This document shows positions 45,617-57,100 of a DNA stretch of 64,000 nt, one piece after another; position 1 is the stretch's first letter; each line of letters starts with the position of its first letter. Where the stretch lies: NCBI GenBank assembly GCA_031271805.1, contig JAISUX010000020.1, positions 1 to 64,000 on the forward strand, in the 5' to 3' direction. Below the pieces are notes generated by a model that did no database searches, was not told the origin of the DNA, and was given only the letters and a program-made list of their open reading frames with translations. Both the position numbers and the translations under genes were made by a program. Source of the DNA: Tannerella sp. (GTDB lineage: Bacteria; Bacteroidota; Bacteroidia; Bacteroidales; Tannerellaceae).

Positions 45617-45865
45617 TTAATTGCTTATCTCGACACATACCGAAATCACATCCGCCTTAACCTTCACAAATCCGCTTTGAATCTCGATTACTCGCTTATC
45701 GGATTCCGAAACGCAACACTCGATTTTCCCTTTTTTCAATGCCGAAATTATCGGCGCATGAGAAGGATAGACCGCAAAAGAGCCTGCTTCCCCGGGGAAA
45801 TTCGCGTGAGCAACCTCCCCGTCAAAAAGCGTCCCTGTGGGCGAAAGCACTGTCATCTTCATCAT
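45617..45865 (-). CDS. atpC: ATP synthase F1 epsilon subunit
   Basis: 82 aa, only the beta-sandwich domain (MTVLSPTGTLFDGEVAHANF, GEAGSFAVYPSHAPIISALK). The C-terminal helical hairpin that inhibits hydrolysis in E. coli is absent, the common Bacteroidetes form. Starts 6 nt after atpD; ATG at 45865 or 45862. Confidence 0.95.
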   Translation of the reverse strand: MMKMTVLSPTGTLFDGEVAHANFPGEAGSFAVYPSHAPIISALKKGKIECCVSESDKRVIEIQSGFVKVKADVISVCVEISN

Positions 45866-45871
45866 AAAATA

Positions 45872-47395
<1,524 letters not shown>

Positions 47396-47431
47396 TTATC
47401 AATCATTTTAATCAATTGCCTAAAGACAGGA

Positions 47432-47439
47432 CAAAAGTA
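47432..47439 (-). promoter_or_regulatory. -7 box of the atp operon
   Basis: TACTTTTG on the - strand, 40 nt before atpD. A TTTG at 47451-47454 is too near (11 bp) to be a normal -33 element, so confidence is limited. Confidence 0.5.
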
Positions 47440-47494
47440 CAATAATATTTCAAATTATCATGAAATATTCCGATTTTTTTTCGCAAATCTCGAA

Positions 47495-48859
47495 TTATGG
47501 CTTATATAATTCCACGTCGGCTTTCCCGTCGAAGAAGTTTTCACCGATAACTTTTCCGAGCAAGTAGAATTTCTGGTCGTTGTACCAAAGGACGGTTTTC
47601 CCGTCCAAAACGGTCAAACTCGTGTAAAACGAATTATTACTCTCCCGCTCTATAAATCGTTTCGGGCCGTCGAACCAAACAGGCTGCTCGGCATCTTTGT
47701 GATAACGTCCGGCGAAAAGATAGAGCGGCCCTCGATTCTGCCAGGGGCTTGAACTCGACTTGTCGAACATGTTATGCGCCATCATAAAATACAGTCCGCT
47801 TGCCGCTTCATTCCCTTTCCAATCGTAAATCGGGCACGGCGACATAGGATGCGGGATAGGGTCGCCGCCGTCACGTGTCAATAATGTGCGGGGCGGCGTC
47901 CATGTTTCGCCGTCGTCGCTGCTGATCGTCCAGCACGGCGAACCGGTGCCGGTACGCATCACCGCAAAAAGACGCCCGTCGGGAAGTTTGACGATTGAAG
48001 GCTCCTCGCAATGAACGCCGATATGCAAAACCTTATCGTCTGTCATCACCCACCTGACAATCATATCTTTGACCGGCGGATTGTCATCTATGTTATCAAA
48101 ATGGATAAATTCCGTGACTGTGCGGTATTTGGAATGAAACGTCGGATGAACATGCAGGCTCACCCCGACAAGATATGTCCCGTTTTTCCCCGTTCTCGTC
48201 GGCTTTTGCCATACAACCCATTCCGGCGGGACAGACGTGTCGGCGCCGTCGTTTGTCGTTCGCGGGATAGAGATTTCTTCGGGTTTTGTCCACGTTTCGC
48301 CGTCGTCGTCGCTGTAAATGCCCATCATAAGCCCTGTGTGCTGACGATTTGTCGAAACTTTGCCGGGGACAAACTGATTGTACAATATGTAAATGCGCCC
48401 TGATTTGCTGACAAGCGGAAAAGCCCAACTGGCAATCGCCACCTTCGCGGCAATCCCCTCGGCTATCGTTTTACTTCCGGCAAGAACCCGCATTTTTTCC
48501 CATGTCTTGCCACTGTCCTTGCTGCGCGAAAAAGCAACATGCTGGTCGAGCGCGCCTTCGACAGATGCCTGACACCAAACGGCAAACATCATCCCGTTCG
48601 GCGTCTCAAAGACCTGAAAATGGTCGTTATACATATCACCGACCTTCTCCGGTTCAACTTCCGGCACAAACACAACATAGTCCGGCTTAGAGAACCGAAG
48701 GTCTTCCGAAAAATACGGTTTCTTTTTCCGACATTCTTCCGTCCGTGACTTAATGCGCTCTTCATATTCTTTAGCCCAAACATCAATATCCGGGTTTTGC
48801 TGCGCACTCAGACTTCCGGACATAAATAATACATACGCGCCGAATAATACTCTTTTCAT
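47495..48859 (-). CDS. Sialidase-family (BNR/Asp-box) exported protein
   Basis: 454 aa from the ATG at 48859 (MKRVLFGAYVLFMSG, signal peptide ending LSAQ). Asp boxes of the six-bladed propeller are SKDSGKTW, SDDDGETW and SSDDGETW. Conserved-looking Glu and Arg residues are in EEPSIVKLPDGRLFAVMRT, the usual active-site blade. It may cleave sialic acid, but many relatives of this arrangement act on other sugars or only bind, so the substrate is open. It lies alone between atpD and a broken ATPase gene. Confidence 0.8.
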   Translation of the reverse strand: MKRVLFGAYVLFMSGSLSAQQNPDIDVWAKEYEERIKSRTEECRKKKPYFSEDLRFSKPDYVVFVPEVEPEKVGDMYNDHFQVFETPNGMMFAVWCQASVEGALDQHVAFSRSKDSGKTWEKMRVLAGSKTIAEGIAAKVAIASWAFPLVSKSGRIYILYNQFVPGKVSTNRQHTGLMMGIYSDDDGETWTKPEEISIPRTTNDGADTSVPPEWVVWQKPTRTGKNGTYLVGVSLHVHPTFHSKYRTVTEFIHFDNIDDNPPVKDMIVRWVMTDDKVLHIGVHCEEPSIVKLPDGRLFAVMRTGTGSPCWTISSDDGETWTPPRTLLTRDGGDPIPHPMSPCPIYDWKGNEAASGLYFMMAHNMFDKSSSSPWQNRGPLYLFAGRYHKDAEQPVWFDGPKRFIERESNNSFYTSLTVLDGKTVLWYNDQKFYLLGKVIGENFFDGKADVELYKP

Positions 48860-48864
48860 GTTAT

Positions 48865-49113
48865 CTATCTTGTAATTACTTCCATTCGACAACGGATGTC
48901 GATACTGTTCCCGTCGAGGTCATTCTTCTTACTTTTGAACGCCGCTTCTAAGTCGCTCAAAAACAGAGACTTGCCAAATCGACGCGGACGGGAAAGAAAA
49001 TAAACTCCCTTACGCGAACCAAGATCGTGAACATATTCCGTCTTGTCCACATAAATATATCCATCGCTACGCAATCCTTCAAACGACTGTATCCATATCG
49101 GCAAATTCTTCAT
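48865..49113 (-). pseudogene. Truncated AAA-ATPase-like/PD-(D/E)XK family gene
   Basis: 82 aa left of a family normally about 500 aa. The N-terminal start (LPIWIQSFEGLRSDGYIYVD KTEYV-type) and the Walker region FLSRPRRFGKSLFLSDLEA are intact. After about residue 65 the sequence leaves the family pattern and stops, 5 nt before the sialidase gene. The rest of the ATPase and its C-terminal nuclease-like domain are missing, consistent with a deletion. A complete promoter (49136-49166) still precedes it. Confidence 0.8.
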
Positions 49114-49135
49114 AACGGCTCAATTTTTACAACCG

Positions 49136-49166
49136 CAAAAATAACAAATATAAATGACAACGCAAA
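49136..49166 (-). promoter_or_regulatory. Promoter before the truncated ATPase and sialidase genes
   Basis: On the - strand TTTG (49163-49166), 19 bp, TATTTTTG (49136-49143), 22 nt before the ATG at 49113. After the truncation it probably drives the sialidase-like gene as well. Confidence 0.75.
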
Positions 49167-49215
49167 ATTATACTTTAATAAAAATAATTTTTAAATTCGG
49201 TACGATAATCAAAAT

Positions 49216-52200
49216 TCAATAATTAAATTTTGAAGTGTGATTACATCTTTCCAACTCGTTGAGATTGACGTACCATATATAGCCGTCAACGCTCTGATAA
49301 CCCATTTCATGCAGTAGAGAGACATATTTTCCTATTTGCCGGGCATGAAAAGTTTCTTTCTGTCCGAACTTATAATCAACTACTGTTGCCTTGCCTTCGC
49401 TGTCTATCATTATACGGTCGGGACGTCGCGACTGACCGCTGCCGAACAGGATTTCCGCTTCTTTCAAAACCTTTGCCGAGCCGTCGAACCATTTTTTTAT
49501 CGGCTCGCGTTCGGTGGCTTCCATGAGTTTGGACTTCAGTTCTTCGCCTTCGGCGGCGTCTATTTCCCCCGAGAACACTTTCTCGGAAACGGCGGTAGCG
49601 ATGTCATTCCTCGTTTCAATCCGACTCAGGATATCATGCATAAGCAGCCCCCGGCGACGGCGATCGTCATTGATATATCCGCCGTTGGCGTGAAGACGCA
49701 ACCGAATCCTGTCGTCAGGCGAGACGGAATAGAAGCAATGCGCCGGTAATTCTTCTGTCGCGCCTAAATTGTTGACCGGTTTGGTCGCCCACCATGCACC
49801 GCGTTCATAAACAGCCGTTTCGGTATTAAAAGGATAATCAGAATCGGCCGTCACGACATTGAACAGCAACGAAGAAACGGTCGGTTTTTCGTTTTTAGGC
49901 TGCGGAGCAAACACCACAAGCTCTTCCTTCGCTCGTGTACACGCAACGTACATTATATTTAAATTGTCGATGTAAGCCTGCAACTTTTCATGGAAATAAT
50001 CGGCGGCGAAGATAGTCTTTTGCAAAGTCTTGCTGTATTTGATGGGCACAAGGCTTAGCCGGTCGAAAGGCTTCTGCGAAGGATGGCACCACAGTATTGC
50101 GTCGCGCTGGTCGATTTCCCAATCGGCAAAAGGTAAGATAACTGCCTTGAAACCAAGGCCTTTGGACTTATGTATCGTCATTATCCGAATCGCATTCTGC
50201 GAATCGGGAGTGATAATTTTCTTTTTACTTCCCTCCGTCTCCCACCATTCAATGAAGCGCACAGTATCAGCCGACTCATTCTGGGAAAACTCGGTGGCGA
50301 TATCGAGGAAAGTCTGTACGAAAATGAGTTCGTTGGCAGGGATATCGTTTATGAAAAGGCGAAACAATTCCTCGACGAGTTCGTAGAGCGAGCGATTCGA
50401 CATTTGCCTGAGCCTGTCCGTTGCATGGGCGGGGAAGTCGTTAAGATAGTTGTTTATATCGACCGAATAGTCGTCCGAAGCACTTGTGGAGTTCTTTTTC
50501 CTCAGCATCATAGCGTATGCCAATTGCGCGAAATAGAGTTTGCTCTCATCGTCAGGCTGACAAATGTATTTTAGCATCTCCATAATCCAACGTACTGAAA
50601 ATGAAGAACTTACCGTAAGCGAATCTTCTGTTATAATATCGTATTTATATTTCGATTCGGGGTGCGTTTCTTTATATTTAAGCAGTATTTCGGCGGCATA
50701 AGCCCCTTCGCGTCCTTTGCGTGTCAGGATGGCAATGTCACGCAGCTCATAGCCGTTTTCCTGCAGGCGCTCGACTATCAACGGCAACTGCTCCATACTT
50801 TTTTCTTCCCACGACTGCTCGTCGTCTGCAAGGAATTGTATCCTGACATGCCCCTCCTTAGCGGCAAACATGTCGGCGACACGCTGCTCGACATTAGCGT
50901 ATGCCGAAACGATAAGCGACTTGTAGCCCTCTTTTTCTTCTTCCGGCAACGATGATTCGTCTATACCGGCGTTGAAAATATTTTGCAATAAATCGGCCGA
51001 AGCCCTGAAAAACATATTGTTGAATTCGACGATATTGCGATGACTGCGCCAATTGACTTCGAGATTTAGTTCCCTGACGAGGCCATCGAAATCAATTTTA
51101 ACTCTGCGGTCGAGCAGCGACCAGTCGGAATTACGGAAACGGTAAATACTTTGCTTGACGTCGCCGACAATCAGGTTGGCGCGCCCGCTGTCGAGGCTGT
51201 CCTTAAGCAAAGGGCGGAAGTTCGACCACTGCATAGCGCTCGTGTCTTGAAATTCGTCAATCATGTAGTTCTCAATACGCATCCCGATCTTTTCATATAC
51301 AAAGGGGACATCGCTGCCGTCAATTATCCGGTTTAGCAATTCGGTCGTGTCGGATATCGGGAATTTGTTGTTCTCATCACGCCATTTGGCGATATGCTCC
51401 GACAGGTCGGTCAGTATCCCCAACGAATAAATATTGCCGATAATTTCTTTAGCAGTGTAGTAATTCGTGAGATTGTCGAGAAAAATGATCACGCTGTTGA
51501 CCAGTTCATTAAGGCCTTCGGCATAAGCTTGTTTTATTGACGCGCTTATATTTGCCGGCGTCAAACTGTTACAATAACCGTCGATATTATCAACCAGATT
51601 GCGGAAAGTATCCGTCGGTTCTTTCATCTCTCCGGCGGCATATTTCTCGAAATATGTCAATGGTGATCTGCTCTTTCCTTTAAAATCCGTTGGCGTCAAT
51701 CCGTGTTTTCGCATAAGCGCCAAGCCTTTTTCGCCAATAGCTTTCAATGCGCTTTCGGTCGAGTGGATTATTCCGTAAAGTTGGTCAAGATAGTCCGACA
51801 GCAAATCCTTTTGCCTTATTTCTTTGCCGATATCATCTCCATAAATCTTAAATGACTCCTTAAATAGCTCATTTCCAAGTTTTTTAATCTCGTTGTTTAT
51901 TTTCCATCCACGCCCTTTTTCGATGTTATCTTCAGTGAATCGCAGCAACCACGCCATCAGGTCGGTCTTGTTTTCCAATCCCGACAACATGCTGTCGATA
52001 GCCTCATCCATCATCCGGTCAATATCCAATTCTATTTGATAATTGCCCTGTAAGCCCACCTCACGGGTAAAGGCGCGCACTGTATGTTGAAAAAAATGGT
52101 CTATTGTGCTGATATTGAAGGATGTATAGTCATGAAGAATTAAAATAAGAATATCGCGGGCATATTTTCGGATGGTCATTTCGTCGTAGCCCGTACTTTC

Positions 52201-52416
52201 GCGCAGGAGGGACAGGAAGTCCGAAGGTTGTCCGTCGGCAAGCCGGAACAGTTGTTCGATGATACGACTTTTCATCTCTGCCGTCGCTTTGTTGGTAAAA
52301 GTAACGGCGAGGATATGCTTATAGGTATCCTTACCCCTAAATAGCAGGGTCATATACTCGCCTGTAAGGGTATGCGTTTTCCCGGTTCCGGCCGATGCGC
52401 TGTATATCGTAAGCAT
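49216..52416 (-). CDS. AddA/RecB-like UvrD helicase-nuclease
   Basis: 1066 aa. It should unwind and trim DNA ends for double-strand-break repair. Walker A ASAGTGKT (7-14), then FTNKATAEMKSRI, DEFQDTSAMQW, RFRNSDW, GLGFKAVILP and the motif VI-like MYVACTRAKEELVV. The C-terminal PD-(D/E)XK nuclease has DRIMIDSEGKATVVDYKFGQ, with the catalytic Asp and Lys. AddA normally works with AddB; no AddB-like gene is adjacent here. A TATATTTG -7 box lies 31 nt upstream. Confidence 0.92.
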   Translation of the reverse strand: MLTIYSASAGTGKTHTLTGEYMTLLFRGKDTYKHILAVTFTNKATAEMKSRIIEQLFRLADGQPSDFLSLLRESTGYDEMTIRKYARDILILILHDYTSFNISTIDHFFQHTVRAFTREVGLQGNYQIELDIDRMMDEAIDSMLSGLENKTDLMAWLLRFTEDNIEKGRGWKINNEIKKLGNELFKESFKIYGDDIGKEIRQKDLLSDYLDQLYGIIHSTESALKAIGEKGLALMRKHGLTPTDFKGKSRSPLTYFEKYAAGEMKEPTDTFRNLVDNIDGYCNSLTPANISASIKQAYAEGLNELVNSVIIFLDNLTNYYTAKEIIGNIYSLGILTDLSEHIAKWRDENNKFPISDTTELLNRIIDGSDVPFVYEKIGMRIENYMIDEFQDTSAMQWSNFRPLLKDSLDSGRANLIVGDVKQSIYRFRNSDWSLLDRRVKIDFDGLVRELNLEVNWRSHRNIVEFNNMFFRASADLLQNIFNAGIDESSLPEEEKEGYKSLIVSAYANVEQRVADMFAAKEGHVRIQFLADDEQSWEEKSMEQLPLIVERLQENGYELRDIAILTRKGREGAYAAEILLKYKETHPESKYKYDIITEDSLTVSSSFSVRWIMEMLKYICQPDDESKLYFAQLAYAMMLRKKNSTSASDDYSVDINNYLNDFPAHATDRLRQMSNRSLYELVEELFRLFINDIPANELIFVQTFLDIATEFSQNESADTVRFIEWWETEGSKKKIITPDSQNAIRIMTIHKSKGLGFKAVILPFADWEIDQRDAILWCHPSQKPFDRLSLVPIKYSKTLQKTIFAADYFHEKLQAYIDNLNIMYVACTRAKEELVVFAPQPKNEKPTVSSLLFNVVTADSDYPFNTETAVYERGAWWATKPVNNLGATEELPAHCFYSVSPDDRIRLRLHANGGYINDDRRRRGLLMHDILSRIETRNDIATAVSEKVFSGEIDAAEGEELKSKLMEATEREPIKKWFDGSAKVLKEAEILFGSGQSRRPDRIMIDSEGKATVVDYKFGQKETFHARQIGKYVSLLHEMGYQSVDGYIWYVNLNELERCNHTSKFNY

Positions 52417-52446
52417 TTTTCTTATTTATTGAAAATAAAATCCGTG

Positions 52447-52454
52447 CAAATATA
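52447..52454 (-). promoter_or_regulatory. -7 box of the AddA-like gene
   Basis: TATATTTG on the - strand between ispF and the helicase gene. The nearest TTG is 22 bp further, slightly long. Confidence 0.5.
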
Positions 52455-52460
52455 AGGACT

Positions 52461-52928
52461 TTATTTCAATAATACAACCGCATAAGCCGAAATTCCTTCG
52501 CCACGGCCTGTAAAACCGAGCTTTTCGGTAGTTGTGGCCTTTATCGACACATCGCCTACGGCGACGCTCATAATATCGGCAAGGACTTGCTGCATCTCAG
52601 GAATATATGGGTTGAGTTTGGGCTGTTCGGCAACGATCGTCGAGTCGATATTACATAGTTCATAGCCTGCCTCGCGGACAAGACGCATCGTTTCCTTCAG
52701 TATAATCTTACTGTCGATATCCTTGTAAGCATCCGACGTATCGGGGAAATGATGGCCTATATCGCGCAGGTTAGCCGCACCGAGCAAGGCGTCGCAAACG
52801 GCATGGATAAGGACGTCGGCGTCGCTATGTCCCTGAAGGCCATATTGATAGTCTATGCGGATGCCGCCTAACCACAACTCGCGTCCCTCGGCAAAAGCGT
52901 GAACATCGTATCCGAATCCTATGCGCAT
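52461..52928 (-). CDS. ispF: 2-C-methyl-D-erythritol 2,4-cyclodiphosphate synthase
   Basis: MEP-pathway enzyme for isoprenoid precursors. 155 aa. Zinc ligands Asp8 and His10 (YDVHAF) and His42-type GHSDADVLIHAVCDALLGAA are present, as is KATTTEKLGFTGRGEGI. It starts 6 nt after porV ends, the same order seen in related genomes. Confidence 0.97.
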   Translation of the reverse strand: MRIGFGYDVHAFAEGRELWLGGIRIDYQYGLQGHSDADVLIHAVCDALLGAANLRDIGHHFPDTSDAYKDIDSKIILKETMRLVREAGYELCNIDSTIVAEQPKLNPYIPEMQQVLADIMSVAVGDVSIKATTTEKLGFTGRGEGISAYAVVLLK

Positions 52929-52934
52929 GGAGTT

Positions 52935-54110
52935 TTATTCGAACAGATTCTTAAGTCCGTCCATGTCGAACGACAAGGTAAAACGCAACGTCTGGTCGAG
53001 AGGGTTACTCTGGACGGTGCTTATCAGGTAAGCCGCGTCAAGTTGGAACACATTCATCTTGAAGCCTGCGCCGACCGAGAAGTATTGCCTGTTGCCCTTC
53101 ATCTGGTTTTCATAAAAATATCCGGCGCGGACAAAGAATTGACTATTGTAGTTGTATTCTGCTGCTACAGAGAGGTTTATCTCTTTCAATTCTTCGCTCA
53201 TTCCTCCGGGAGCATCGCTGAAAGATTTGATCATACCCGTCACGAACGACATATTATTGTACTCATCCTGGCGTTTCTCAAAATCTTCGATATCCTCGTC
53301 ATCGCGGCGAACAGGTTCCGTAGGCACAAGGTATTTATTGGCATCAACGTAGATACCCAATTGATTATATTCGTCAAGCGGCATCAGGAGGCCTGTCCCG
53401 ATACGCAAGTTAGTGGGAATGAACTGGTTGGTCTGTTCGTCGTCGTATGATACCTTGGTTCCGATGTTTGAGATGTTGAATCCGGCGCTCCACAAACATT
53501 CGTTGTCTCCGATAACAAGATATTTCTCCCCATACCCGCTGACGTCGGCGGCGTAAGAGTTGCCCGGAACGAGATCGTAATCAGCTCCGGCTCCCATGTC
53601 GGAGCGTATGTAGCGCAAGGCGACGCCTAACGCAAAACCTTCGTAGAGTTTTATGCTGTAACTTACGTCGAAAGCCATTTCGTAGGGGTTTATGTTCTGA
53701 TATATCTCGCCGCCGTAGTCTGTCAACGGCACTTCGCCGAGCGAGAAATAGCGTAACGACGCGCCTATAGCGTGCTGGTCGTATTGCCCCAATTTATAAT
53801 ATCCCGACAGATAGGCCAATGCCACATCTTTTACGATTTTACGCATCCACGGGGTATATGAAAGACCTACGCCCGCCTTGCTGACCATGAAGGCGTATTT
53901 TGACGGATTCCAATACTGCGATGAAATATCGGGGAGGGTAGCGGCTCCATTATCGCCCATGCCGCCTCCGCGAGCGTCGGGTGCAATCGACAATGACGGC
54001 ACAGCCGTGTTTATAGGGCTGAACACATTCTTATCGTCATCTTGCGCAACAACGATCGCGGCTGTCGCTAAACAAATCATTATCAATAGATTTAATCTAA
54101 AAAATCTCAT
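52935..54110 (-). CDS. porV: PorV, type IX secretion outer membrane shuttle protein
   Basis: 391 aa. The signal peptide is followed by SIAPDARGGGMGDNGAATLP and SSQYWNPSKYAF, diagnostic of PorV/LptO, then a FadL-like beta-barrel (VGLSYTPWMR, LRYFSLGEVPLTDYGG, GFALGVALRYIRSDMG). PorV carries cargo from the translocon to the PorU sortase at the cell surface. It lies 68 nt after porU; together they show a working type IX system that could export the GH13 amylase. Confidence 0.95.
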   Translation of the reverse strand: MRFFRLNLLIMICLATAAIVVAQDDDKNVFSPINTAVPSLSIAPDARGGGMGDNGAATLPDISSQYWNPSKYAFMVSKAGVGLSYTPWMRKIVKDVALAYLSGYYKLGQYDQHAIGASLRYFSLGEVPLTDYGGEIYQNINPYEMAFDVSYSIKLYEGFALGVALRYIRSDMGAGADYDLVPGNSYAADVSGYGEKYLVIGDNECLWSAGFNISNIGTKVSYDDEQTNQFIPTNLRIGTGLLMPLDEYNQLGIYVDANKYLVPTEPVRRDDEDIEDFEKRQDEYNNMSFVTGMIKSFSDAPGGMSEELKEINLSVAAEYNYNSQFFVRAGYFYENQMKGNRQYFSVGAGFKMNVFQLDAAYLISTVQSNPLDQTLRFTLSFDMDGLKNLFE

Positions 54111-54178
54111 GCCTTAAAAAATTATTTTTATATCGGTACAAAAAGTAAACGTAATGAATAAACTATAAATAAGCATCT

Positions 54179-57100
54179 TTATTGTGCGAAGATGATTAAT
54201 TTGTTCGACTTCGAGGATTCCTGCGAGTTACCGCTGCTGATTATAGCGCGGTAGAAGTATGCGCCCGGACGCAAACGCGCCCCCGCGCCATTAGTCAGGT
54301 CCCATCTAACCGAATAGTTCTCAAACATGCTCGACGAGCCTGTCTCAATATGATTCCAGACAAGGCGTCCGACAATGTCGAATACTTGAATCTCAACTTT
54401 GAGCGACGATTCGGGCACATTGTGCGAAATCATGAAATTCACATATTCCAAAGCGGGATTGGGGCCTGCCGTAAGACCGACTATCGAAGGCTTGTAGTTG
54501 TCGGCTACAACGAACTCAAACGTACGCGAACTGGAATTATTGAAAATATCCCATACCTTGAACTGGGCTTTATGCGTACCTGCTTCAAGGGTCGGTACCG
54601 GGAAACGGACTATTCCTTCTCCCTCATTCCCGTCAAGATATGTCTCGTAATAGCTGTCCAAGGTGTAAGTCTTCATCGGACTGTCATCAATAGTCAGCGT
54701 AATGTTGTGGCCTATGCTGCTACCGCCGGTGTTTATTCCGCTTCCGTCCCATACAATAGCAGCGAACACAGGCGTCGTGTTTACGCGGTCTCCTTCGTTG
54801 AAATCGCCGGTATTCAGGTATATGGCGCGTATTTCGGGACCGATGGTGTCGGTCTCGAAATTGTCGGCGGTACCTCCGATAGTGAATTTCTTGAACGAGC
54901 CGTTAGCCTCGATGCCATTATCCTCATCGGAGGCATAGAGGCTGATTTTGCCGGTTTTGTTAGAATAAGAAATATCCTTAGGAACGGTAAAAGTGAACGC
55001 AAACTCGCCGTTGCGGACATAATCGTTACCCACATACAGCTTGTTGGGATAGTCATAATACGTTATTTTCCGTCCGCTGTTTGTATTGTCCAAACATTCT
55101 ACCTGCGTCCGGCTGTCGAACACAGTAGCCGACAGCAAACCGTTGAAGTCGTCAATTTTCCGCCCTTCGGAATCCGTCACCTTACCTTTGACAGTTATCT
55201 CTTCAAATGCCTTAAAATTGATTGAAGCATCGTTAACCGACATACCATTGATTTCAGTCGTCTCAATGCCGAAATCGTCAGGATATGCAAGCCTCATTGC
55301 CGGATCGCCTATCAGCAGGAAACTTTTTAACCTCTCCGACTGGTAGTCGTTCTTTGAGTATTTCATTACTTCGCCAAGCGTAAGATGGCGCCCGTCAATC
55401 TTCTTGAACAGGTTGTTTATGAATAGCTGGTTTATCATCATATTCGCGTCCGAATAGGCTACGCGCGCTGTTGTAAAGAGGGCGATACCTCCGCTTTTGG
55501 GGTTGAGGAAGACGTCTTCGCCGGCCGATGTCGAAGGTGCATCGTATGGCGCAAAATCGCATGAGGCGGTTATCCACAGAGGCAGGTTCTGGTAGGTGAA
55601 AGAAGTGATGTCGGTCTGCGTCATAACTTTCTCTTCCGACCATGAGACAGCGTCGCCATGACCGGTATAATTCAGTACTAACACCCCTTCTTTCAGCGCT
55701 TTCTGGAGATTTGTTCTAATATCGGGAAATGAGGGTTTACCTCCGGTAAAATCTATCTTGAAAGCGTCGAAATAGAGTTTTACAGGGATATATTCCGGAT
55801 GGTTTTCCTCAATATAATTTGCAAGAATGTCGGCTTGGGCGGCATGGATAGTGTCGTGCTCATCGGTGTTGTTGCCGTCGTCGGCCACGAAGCATATTTT
55901 GTTTTTCCATGCGCCGGACTTCGTGTTTTCGATATACGAAATGACTTTGTCAACCGCATTTTTCGCCTGCGTAAGGGTATTTACCGGGAAACGCCCTATA
56001 CCTAAATATATGGTTGCCCTTACCGGATCCGCACCCTCGTTGTCTGCAAGAAGTCCAAAGTAATCGTCTGATACATAAGAGTTTTCTGCCAATGTCTCTT
56101 TTGATTGATAGGTGACTATATAGTTGTCGGATGAGTTTTTCCATATATCCGTCAGTTTGCGATTGTCAAAGCGCCCATCGCCGAAAAGAAGCAGGTACTT
56201 GGGCGCATCGTCGTCGCTCGTACTGCGGTCGTAGAACATCTTCATGAAGCGACGGATAGCCGTAGCTTCGGCGCCGCCGCTCGAAAACTCGTTGTAAACC
56301 TGCTCGGGAGTGACTACGCTGACACTAAGGTTGTCATATTTCCTGTGTATCTCGGCCAGCCTCTCAGCCTCGCGAACAAAGGCTTTTGGAGAGAGGATAA
56401 TCATGTCGGTCTGCGCCATTCCATGCAAGTCCTGGTTCTCAATCTCGCCCTCTGTTTCCGGAGTGGGGAATTGCTTCGACTTATCGACTATGGCAAATTC
56501 GCGCATCGCCCCTGCGGATATCGAAAATGTCGCTTCAGTACCACTCAATGCCGTCTCTATAAGTTGGACGGGCTTACCTTCGGTTACATCGAAAACAAGG
56601 ATGTCCTGAGAGGCGTTTTTTATCACAAACTGCGACGATTTATCTACCGATTCCAAGCTGCGGACTAAAGCGCAAGCGCCGTAGGGCTGAAGCAAGCGTT
56701 TAACCTGCAAGCGCAGATAGTCGAGATGACTTGTCTGCCCCGAAAGCGTGAAGCGCATCGAAATTGTCGTTTCTTCATGCTTTTCCCCTATCCAATCAAT
56801 TTGGGGCGCCACACTCGTTGCCGCCGTATAAATGTAATTGTCCTGATTCAAATAAGGACTTTCATACTCTTCTCCGTTTGCTATTGATAGAATTACTTTC
56901 CCCGATCCCGAACGGATTTTAGCCACGAAACGGTATGAGATTTTACCGTCGTCATTAGTAATACCGGGTATGTTAAATTTAAAAGAGCTCCCGGTCGCAT
57001 CAAAACTCTCGCCGAACAGTTCCCGACCGGAATTTGGCCGTCCCGACGTTGTGAGGGATACCTTGTCGATTTCATGGACAAAATAGTCGTCGTATGTTTC

